A stretch of DNA of 64,000 nt from Pectinophora gossypiella (Eukaryota; Arthropoda; Insecta; Lepidoptera; Gelechiidae): positions 962,501 through 1,026,500 of the forward strand of contig NC_065420.1 in NCBI RefSeq assembly GCF_024362695.1, in the 5' to 3' direction. Shown piece after piece: positions 56,334-64,000 of the stretch. A program made the position numbers and the translations under genes. The notes under the pieces were generated by a model. It worked only from the letters and a program-made list of their open reading frames with translations, was not told the origin of the DNA and ran no database searches. The number at the start of each line of letters is the position of its first letter. Within the stretch, counting starts at the first letter, position 1.

Positions 56334-56473
56334 CTATTAATTAGTTGTAATAAATTCTGAAACGATTGATGAATGTGGAGGAAGCAAGAGAAGTGTGTCA
56401 GGATCGGAGGAAATGGAATTCCATAGTCTCTGCTTACCCCGGTGGGAAATAGGCGTGAGTTTATGTATGTGTG
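56334..56473 (+). mobile_element. family B retrotransposon terminus with 13-bp target-site duplication
   Basis: GATTGATGAATGTGGAGGAA, GCAAGAGAAGTGTGTCAGGA, then CATAGTCTCTGCTTACC and GGTGGGAAATAGGCGTGAG, ending in a TATG-type tail. One frame reads N-V-E-E-A-R-E-V-C-Q-D-R and then a W codon region, like the C-terminus of RTE-like reverse transcriptases. TACGTTACTGTGC is duplicated perfectly at 56321-56333 and 56474-56486. The 5' 25 bases of the insert do not match the other copies. Confidence 0.82.
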
Positions 56474-56486
56474 TACGTTACTGTGC

Positions 56487-57939
56487 TAATGAACTAAGAA
56501 TTATAAGTACCTACCTCTGTAAAAAAATAACTTTTCCACAAAATGTTGCTACATAATGAAATTAGGTAATAATTTTTGTCATTAAATTAACTTTATTTCA
56601 TTATTTTTATTATTATTATTTTTTTACTGTTCTCGTACATATTATTTTATTACTGATATATTGTTATTATTTTTTTTGTATAATTTTCGACACAATGTAA
56701 AAATTGTTCAGAAATAAATAAACTTGAAACTTGAACTTGAAGATACGGATTCAAAAAAATGACATAAATATCTTCTATGACTTCTACCATAGTTAGTACC
56801 TACCGCCATAAGAACTGGTGTTGTAGATTGGTTACAAACGCAAGGTCGTGCTAACGCCTCAGGCCAACTTTAATAGTAGGATAAAATTTATAACTAGCAC
56901 GGTTATAATTTCAAACGCCCTCTCTTAGTAATGTTCGAGTTTTTGTATGGTTAGAAAAAAAAAGAAAAAAAATATAAAAAAAAGAAGTTTTAAAATGTTT
57001 TCTATTGGTAGTATTCTTAATAATGATAAGACTTTGTTTATGTTTATTATTTATTTTTTTATTTATATATGGCAAAATAAAAAAGAAATAAACACACTCG
57101 CCTACTCTAAAGAATTGGTTTCAAAGCATTAACTAATGATTTCTTTTTTGTCTTTTACAGGTAAATCCATGGTTTGACTACCTACAATTTCGTAAGAAAA
57201 CGCTAGAAGTTTATGTACCTACGTCAATGAAAAGCACGAATTTGCTCGAATACTTACAACATCATTTTTAGATGTTCGTAAATATTTCGAGACAGAACAC
57301 AAGAAAAATTAAATCAAAAATCGAATGGCCGTTTTAATTTTTAACTTAATTTAAATTATAATTTAAAAAAATGTAAAATCATTTATATTCTTTTTATCTT
57401 TTGAAAACATTAATTGCAATTAATTGAACGTCATTTATTTTGGCCATTGCTGCTTTTACTGACGCTACCTCGTCAGATCACGTTGTCTGTAGGCAATCAC
57501 CGGTAGATTATGTTTTTTTTTTTAACAACAGCGCAAATAATAGCCTGTTTGTAAAGTATCCCAAGAGCCGTGGAAGGTGTAAAGGAGGACTTAAGGTCCA
57601 ACTTCTGCAAATAGTGCGCTTTTCGAGAAAATCCTTAGAGAATAGTGACGGATTATTTCTGAATGGGTAATCCGGAATACTCTTGAATGAATTGCTATTG
57701 AAAGAAGACTGTACTTTTATATTTTTTTTGCACCAATAATACCGGTCTAATATTTGTTATAAACGTACCTACCTGGTATTTACGAAATATGATTTAAGAT
57801 GGCCGTTTATAGTACTGGAAGTCGGCCACTTTTAGTATAAAAGTCCTCAAGTAGATAAGATGATCCGCATGGCAACCTGTAACTAATCCCAGCGTAAAGG
57901 AATCTTTGTAAAACTCCACGGGACGAAACCTTTATACTG
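56487..57939. other. unannotated sequence
   Basis: AT-rich, with a long A-rich run (56950-56990) that yields a lysine-rich 61-codon frame of no significance. No gene is called. Confidence 0.4.
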
Positions 57940-58061
57940 GCGACGGTATGAGACTCATCAATGCGGGTTCGAATCTTGTTGAAGATATAACACAATTGAC
58001 ATTGCGATCCTTAGTTTGGTTAGAACAATACAGGCTGGTCACCCGATTGTAGGAAAGTAAT
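57940..58061 (+). mobile_element. SINE 5' part, interrupted by a retrotransposon
   Basis: GCGGGTTCGAATC (B box), ATTGCGATCCTTAGTTTGG, TTAGAACAATACAGGCTGG and CACCCGATTGTAGG follow the SINE head and middle. The copy continues at 58286 after a 214-bp insertion. The A-box end is degenerate. Confidence 0.78.
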
Positions 58062-58071
58062 ATGATCCAAA

Positions 58072-58285
58072 TCCTAGAGACCTAGAAGGACTTACATTGA
58101 CCAAATTGGATATGTCCTTAGAAAAGGTTTAGTACGATCTACCTGAACCGGCGTGCGTGTATGTAGCGATTGATGAATGTGGAGGAAGCAAGAGAAGTGT
58201 GTCAGGATCGAAGCAAATGGAATTCTATAGTCTCTGCTTACCCCGGTGGGAAATAGGCGTGAATTTATGTATGTATGTATGTAAG
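58072..58285 (+). mobile_element. family B retrotransposon nested in a SINE
   Basis: The copy starts in coding sequence: one frame gives R-R-T-Y-I-D-Q-I-G-Y-V-L-R-K-G and continues to V-R-S-T before a stop. The NVEEAREVCQDR-type region follows in a shifted frame. It ends AAATAGGCGTGAATTTATG and (TATG)n. Perfect 10-bp duplications ATGATCCAAA at 58062-58071 and 58286-58295 are SINE sequence. They show that this element inserted into the SINE 57940-58465. Confidence 0.88.
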
Positions 58286-58465
58286 ATGATCCAAAGAAAG
58301 TATGATGGTTCGGCAGGCATGTTACGCCGTTGGTCCCGGACTTACTAATCTAAGTACGTACACGTTACATGAGCCATATCAGGGAACATTTCCGTCTCAA
58401 TATTTACACTGACACGAGGGTTGATGAGCTTGGTTATCCACCTCACAACCCACACGATAGAAGAA
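58286..58465 (+). mobile_element. SINE 3' part (core and tail type 1) after nested insertion
   Basis: GGTTCGGCAGGCATGTTACG and CCGTTGGTCCCGG are the diverged core. CATGAGCCATATCAGGG, GGTTGATGAGCTTGGTTATC and CACACGATAGAAGAA are the type-1 tail. Together with 57940-58061 it makes one SINE split by the family B insertion. Confidence 0.85.
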
Positions 58466-58502
58466 TTGCGACGTCTGTTCGACGACACTTATCTTGCGAC
58501 AC

Positions 58503-58590
58503 ATAACGTCCCACTATTAAGCTCATGCCTTCCTTTAATCAACCGGAGAGAGTATGGAGCATACTTCACCACGCTGCAACCACACTCGCT
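58503..58590 (-). mobile_element. SINE tail-2 fragment
   Basis: Plus-strand ACGTCCCACTATTAAGCTCA, AATCAACCGGAGAGAGTATG and GAGCATACTTCACCACGCTG reverse-match the type-2 tail at 8840-8960. No head is attached. It lies between the nested SINE and the tandem foldbacks. Confidence 0.75.
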
Positions 58591-58619
58591 GCACGGTGGA
58601 AGCTGTATCTTGCGATATA

Positions 58620-58845
58620 CAGGGTGTTAGTGACATCGTAACGAAAACTTTGAGGGGTGGTTCAGGCCATGATTCTGAGTTGATATCAAGTAGAAATTTC
58701 CGTCGCAAAAGTATGGATTGGAAAATAATTAAAAAGAAAAGAAAAATTTTCATGAATTTTTTGACGCGAAATTCCACTTGATATCAACTCAGAATCATGG
58801 TCTGAACCATCCCCCCCAGTATTCGTTACGGTGTCACTAACACCC
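58620..58845. mobile_element. foldback element, copy 1 of a tandem pair
   Basis: The termini CAGGGTGTTAGTGACATCGT and GTGTCACTAACACCC (right, plus strand) are inverted. Further pairing continues through CATGATTCTGAGTTGATATC / GATATCAACTCAGAATCATG and TTTCCGTCGC / GCGAAATT-type blocks. The centre is A-rich. It encodes nothing. ATAC lies outside both sides with one extra base on the left, a possible target duplication. Confidence 0.82.
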
Positions 58846-58880
58846 ATACCTACTTATATGGCTACCGTATGTACTTGTAC

Positions 58881-59105
58881 GGGGTGTAAGTGTCATCGTA
58901 ACGAATACTGAGAGGCATGATTCATCTGATTATTCTGAGTTAATATCAAGTGGAATTTTCCATCGCAAAAGTATAGAATTGAAAATAATTTAAAAAAACT
59001 AAAAAAAAATCATGAATTTTGCGACGGAAAATTCCACTTGATTTTAACTCAGAATCATGGTCTGAATCAACCCCGTCAGTATTCGTTACGATGTCACTAA
59101 CACCC
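58881..59105. mobile_element. foldback element, copy 2 of a tandem pair
   Basis: The same family and orientation-symmetric structure as 58620-58845. The left end is GGGGTGTAAGTGTCATCGTA and the right end GATGTCACTAACACCC. Internal pairing includes AAGTGGAATTTTCCATCGCA with GCGACGGAAAATTCCACTTG. The two copies are separated by 35 bp and differ at many sites, so they are not a fresh duplication. Confidence 0.82.
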
Positions 59106-59949
59106 AGTATAGGTATTATTGGTTTCAATGTTGCAGCCACTCTTAGCATCTTCACATTTACTTTTTTACTTGATTCAAGTTATTTCTATTTTATTATACC
59201 TTCCGCCATTAAACACCGAATGGTAAATCCGTCCAAGCCTACTCTACACGTCTATTATCATGGTAACTTTCAATTTTTTTTTCTGTATCCTTTACCGCAC
59301 GACGTGAGCGTAGTATGAACAATAAAGAACGGATTTTTTTATAGTGATAATCAAAATTTTAAGAGTTCGCCTTTGGAACCACGAAGCGAGACATTTAGGC
59401 CAAGGTTTATATTATAAAATGTTATATGTAACATCACGTACTCGACTGAGGAGTTAAACACACGATGGTGAGTAAACACCGCGTTTTAAAGTCCTCTGTT
59501 TTTCTTAAAAAAAAAAAACGAACATTGCACATATTGGAGTTGAGAAGCGAGAAGTCACTTGAAAATGACTCGCATGTATGTACAGTTAATATTGAAGTTT
59601 TTTTCGGACTTATAATGTACTGGTAATTAAAAGTATAGAAATCTAGCTCCTCTTATAATAATCCCAATAAGCAAGTTGGCTGAATAATTATATCACATGC
59701 AACATAATAAACTACTTATCTAATTTGTCAGCATTATGATTCACATTCATCACATCGTAAGATGAGTAGTGGTTCGTCAAGACATCAATAAGATTTATAA
59801 TTAGATAACTAGAAATGTATCATCGATAAACATCAATGACATTACTAGTATATTTACAAGAGATATTTAGTCATAAAAAATCTAACATAAAGAGCATTAA
59901 GAAAAGAATATAACAAACTATGTCCAATCGAAAAGACCATGTCTGGTTT
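59106..59949. other. unannotated sequence
   Basis: No gene recognised; an A run lies at about 59507-59518. Confidence 0.4.
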
Positions 59950-59960
59950 GATAGTTCAAT

Positions 59961-60082
59961 CTTCATCATCCTCAATTTAAGAGCCACGCTCTTGTCGGTG
60001 TAGCATTTTCCATTCCAGTCTATCAAAAGCCAATTCCTTGACTTTCCTATAAGACTCGACGTTCACCTTTTCTTTTTTTCTA
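59961..60082 (-). mobile_element. family A retrotransposon terminus with 11-bp target-site duplication
   Basis: The minus strand gives AGGTGAACGTCGAGTCTTAT, AGGAAAGTCAAGGAATTGGC and GAATGGAAAATGCTACACCG, then AAGAGCGTGGCTCTTAAATT and a GATGATGA end. GATAGTTCAAT is perfectly duplicated at 59950-59960 and 60083-60093. The coding remnant keeps the D-x-x-E-W region, but the fragment is too short to be active. Confidence 0.82.
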
Positions 60083-60124
60083 GATAGTTCAATTATAATT
60101 ATTATTATTATATTGTTGGTACTG

Positions 60125-60240
60125 TAGTGTGGCGTTTACACCGGCCAAGTAGTTAATGCCATCTACGGCAAATCTACAATAAGTCACGTAAAAAAGTGGC
60201 GTTTACCGCCGCGGGTCTTTACCATAGCCGGTGTAGACTG
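60125..60240. repeat. dispersed repeat with short inverted ends
   Basis: GGCGTTTACACCGGCC near the left and AGCCGGTGTAGAC near the right are partly inverted. The stretch 60145-60197 matches 10915-10975. The element limits are uncertain and the family unknown. Flanking parts of 60094-60587 show nothing else. Confidence 0.45.
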
Positions 60241-60590
60241 TAAAAGATTTTTTATTCACTTTTGCCAATAAATCTCGAATGGCTGGTACTAAGTTCATTG
60301 AAATTCTGCGGAGGTCCGTTTTCAATAAAGGATGTTCAAAGAATACGGCGATGCGAATGTATGTAATCATTTAGGAAAAAAATCGTTTATGCAAATTAAA
60401 TTACTATGCATTGGGGCTAAATAAAGCTGTAAGTTGAATCTTGAGCGTGGGGCAAGGGATTAGTGTTTTTTCTTTTTTGAAATTAGTAATTTCAGATTTG
60501 CTTCGAACAGCATTCACTTCTTGTTCGGACAAATAATGATGAGCGCAAGCAGTCCAGCCCAGTACTTTTTAGCGCGCTAATTTTCTTTTA

Positions 60591-60616
60591 ACCCCCTACC
60601 GGTTGATTGAGGGGAA
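60591..60616 (+). mobile_element. small SINE tail-2 fragment
   Basis: ACCCCCTACCGGTTGATTGA and GGGG match the centre of the type-2 tail at 8840-8960 and 20633-20749. It is too short to delimit an insertion. Confidence 0.5.
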
Positions 60617-62070
60617 TAAATACAGGCCATTTAAGTTACGTAATTTTCTCTTCATATCGGCAGTCAAGCCCCTAATTACCTATATTTATTTATTATTACT
60701 TACGATAAAGTTTGCGTCATTTTTTCGTCTGACCACAGTTTCACTTAAAGGAAGGTGACGACGCGATATTTTTAGATATCCGAATTTACATTTTAAAGTT
60801 AAGACCTTGAAAACCGAGTTTATTTTTAATTTGTTTTGTTTTTGTGCAAATAATACTTTTAAAAATAAAATAGTACATAATCCGTTTATCACAATACTTC
60901 GCATGTTAATTTATGTGGCCAATACTAATGATATCTTTAATCATTTCCAAAAACAGCTGATTTCAAAACAATATAGTTTCTGACCTCCAAATCGTGAACA
61001 TGGTTCCTAAAATGGATGCCACGATAAAACTGGTACGTCAACACAAAATAAATTATTGATCGTGCATAGTAACTATACTATTGTATTGTATAACAGAACA
61101 ATAATAATCCTAAGCCATAAACGGGCATGCTAAATTAGTATACATAGTAAACATACACCAACCATATTCGATTTTAACACGGTTACTTAAAGGTTATAAT
61201 ACACACGAAATCCAAACCTACGATTGGGTTTGAAGTAAGTGGATATAAAAAATCAGATTTTGGATAAATATACTTAACCTATTTCTATATTTGTGTGAAA
61301 ATGCTTTAGGACAATGGAAATTGGTTGTAAAATCCTAATAAAACTTTTACTTGTTCGTAATTTGACGTTGTAAAATCCGAAAATGTTGGTGGAACTTTCG
61401 CAATAATATTACTTTTTCAAAATGACATTGATGGAGGCCTTTATTTAGAAATATTGCATAATACAGTTGTTTTATTTGTATTTTTATATTATTTTGTACA
61501 AAAAAACACTCATAATACAAATTTACAAATGTAACAAAGTAATGAGTGAACCACAATTAAAATTTGAAGTAGTTATGATACAAAAGAAAAGGTTTCAAAA
61601 GAACTTTAACGTCATTGAAGAAATTGTAAAATGCGCAGCATTGCAATCACTCACAAAATAAAAACGAATTTTCAATCGGATTGAAAACCAGTTTTAGAAA
61701 GTAGCTAAGCAAAACACTAAAACCATAGCCAGTAATCTATAATTCCCTATTCCATAACCCAACACGTCCGAACGCCATACGAAAACACGCCCAAAAATAG
61801 GTTGGCCATAGTTAAAATTCACAGCTCGCTCATGTATGAATAGACGATTATGGCGGAAAGGGGTCAAAATGTATGCCCGTAGTGGTCCCTACGCAAATCG
61901 TGACTCGCAGAGAGACGTGTCTTTAATATTATGAGCTCGTAGGCAATTGTTGACAATATTTCGATCTATTGTACTACTACTACTGTACTAGCATGAGATT
62001 CTTTACAGCAATGACGTATGTCAACGTTGAAATACGTTGACGCTGAAATGCGTCAATTCAGTGTTTTGAC
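60617..62070. other. unannotated sequence
   Basis: AT-rich; frames under 75 codons without recognisable motifs. At about 62012-62060 the motif CGTTGAAATACGTTGACG is partly repeated. No gene is called. Confidence 0.4.
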
Positions 62071-62199
62071 AACATAACATAACATTACCTCATGACTATA
62101 TCCCTATTGGAGTAATCAGAGGTACACACATCGCAAGATGGACTAAGTATCCACACCTCAAAGAGTTTTCTGTTAGACCAACGTGATAGGAGGTGAGCC
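62071..62199 (-). mobile_element. non-LTR retrotransposon 3' end, family Z (copy 7, best tail)
   Basis: The minus strand reads GGCTCACCTCCTATCACGTT, GGTCTAACAGAAAACTC, ACTTAGTCCATCTTGCGATG and CCAATAGGGATATAGTCATG. It ends in a repeated TTATG unit (plus-strand CATAACATAACATTACCTCA). The pentamer tail next to a conserved 3' end is the clearest evidence that family Z is a non-LTR retrotransposon. Confidence 0.75.
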
Positions 62200-64000
62200 A
62201 AAAATCAGCTGTGTTAGTGAAAGCTGCACTTAATTTAAATCAATAACTCATTGATGCAAGTCCGGTACCGCGGTTGGAACAGGGGTGCTCCCCTTATGAT
62301 AATCAAGCCGAGGAACCAGAGGTTCACAGTGCGTTAACATAATATACAAGATTCTGTCAAAGAGCGCATCTGTTATGAAGCTGACGTTACAACATAAGCT
62401 AGGAGGATTGCACTAAAGTTGTTTTATGGAATCATATACCATCTAATACCTTCTGAAGAATTAATTAGTGCGATCAAGAGTCGGACCTTCGACCTTTGTA
62501 ACGAGATCAGATCGTAAGCAGGATGTGGTATCATGTTGGTAACAGACACAAAAACTTATACTTTGCCTGAGGCGATAAACGACGTTGCTATCCGACCCCA
62601 CATTTGATTAGTCATCTGATTTCTGTGATAATATGATTTAATCGGTCATCATAATGTCTGGTGCTTTATCGTTCATTATTCTAATTTAGTAGTTCTCAGT
62701 TTAGGCATATCTTTTTTATAATAGATTAAAAAAGAGTTCTTTCATCATCTAAATTAGCTAATACATCTTTTTTGTTTTCTTACTTGCAGCGCTTTTTGTA
62801 TTTAATTAAATAAAAAAGAGAATACGTCTCGATCTAGTCCCTCCATTCAAAAGTAATAACAGTTTTTTTTTTATTATTATAATGATGTATTCCTTGATAA
62901 GTACTAATAAATTCTACTACATTATAACATAAACATACAAATAACTCTATAATATGTATATCAAGTCAAGCTCATATAAGTCAACACACAGTGTCTGATT
63001 CAGAAGGGGCGACTTAAAATTATCTCCCAAAGCGAAAAATTCAGAGTGATGCATATTAAAACTGTCAAGATTTCCCAAATATATTTTGGGTCTTAAACCT
63101 ACACAGACTTCACCTTTTATTTCATTATTATCTTATCTTTTGAAAATCTTTTTGGGGAAGATTGATCATAAAAGACCTTAAACTGGCCTTCAATCTACCG
63201 AGCATAGGCTATTTTAACCTTCTCTACTCCAATGTCTTATATTGGTTTGTGACTCTGTCTACCCCTAAAGTGACTAAAATTGTAACTTATAGTCCGTCTT
63301 TGTCTTCATTTTGAGAATTCTAACAAATGTAATAATATGCAACATCAGCCAGGGCGCTATATTAGGACCAGTCATCTAAATCCGTTCCTGGCTCGACTTA
63401 TGCTTTATACGCAATTTATATTCACTTCCTTGAGTCTCTACACTGCAAGCTTTCCTCCAGTCTACTTACCATATCGCGTCAACAGAAACCGACGATATTT
63501 AAATTTAAAACAAATCCTTTGTGATATCTTCTTCTTGATTTTTCTCCTTAAGAATGTTGGCTTTATTGTTTGGATTTCGTCTTTAGTTGTTTATGGCTGA
63601 CGTGTCTGAATTGCTTCATTCTATATAGTTAGTTTTTTTGGAAGTATAATTTACTATAGGATAAGTGTCAAGTAGAAAATGTATTTGTTTTATTACCTAC
63701 TTAGTTTGTATTTGATCATCATCTAGTGTTCTTGTAAAAAATAATCAAGCGTCTCCACTATCGAAATGACTAAATCAAAAAACATGATAACAAGGTAACT
63801 ATTTAATACATCACGCTTCGACAAACACTTCATTCGATATAACCGAAAAATATTACAAAAGGCCCTTACCCGGCGACTTAATAAAGCGCAAGATGTCGTC
63901 GAAAAATTCCAATCTCTATTCTCAAACGTACCCGATCAAATTGCTTCAGTAATAAGGGTCTGCCTTAATAAAAAAAAAGTTTCATTTCGATTACTGTGAC
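62200..64000. other. unannotated sequence
   Basis: No gene or dispersed element recognised. An 87-codon plus-strand frame (63337-63600) is hydrophobic and AT-driven with no identifiable family. Confidence 0.4.

Noticed and set aside
56947..57132. lysine-rich 61-codon frame
   Set aside because: Simple consequence of an A-rich run.

Overview
The window looks like nuclear DNA from a moth or butterfly (Lepidoptera). It is AT-rich, has no operons and no recognisable host gene, and is studded with short retroposons and foldback elements of types I associate with lepidopteran genomes. Every open frame is short (the longest is 134 codons). Those with recognisable content lie inside mobile-element remnants. 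The window is best read as intergenic or deep intronic DNA, and no host exon can be supported.

Layout. 1-3.8 kb: no recognisable element. 3.8-29.4 kb: dense mobile DNA, with about fifteen tRNA-derived SINE copies or fragments, 3' ends of several non-LTR retrotransposon families, three dispersed repeats ending in a conserved TTTATAATATTAG-type terminus, and several long inverted-repeat elements (8.1, 18.8, 19.7, 23.1, 25.1 and 26.6 kb). 29.4-37.2 kb: sparse, with two retroelement tails, one other dispersed repeat and a small MITE. 37.25-52.25 kb: about 15 kb in which I recognise no dispersed element, only a perfect 27-bp hairpin at 44.6 kb. 52.3-62.2 kb: mobile DNA again, including a chimeric tRNA/5S SINE (55 kb), a retrotransposon nested in a SINE (58 kb), two tandem foldback elements (58.6-59.1 kb) and further tails. 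62.2-64 kb: nothing recognised.

How the parts relate. Most SINE copies share one core (GTGCTTCGGAAGGCAC followed by GTTAAGCCGTTGGTCCCGG). It is joined to at least two heads (a tRNA head with a B box, or a tRNA 5' half fused to a 5S rRNA-like segment) and at least four 3' tails. Many copies have perfect 8-13 bp target-site duplications, so they are true insertions, and several are truncated at the 5' end. The SINEs presumably borrow the machinery of non-LTR retrotransposons, whose C-terminal coding remnants (a D-R-x-x-W motif next to the stop codon) also occur here. No intact autonomous element is present. Family names are left out where they would rest on memory alone.
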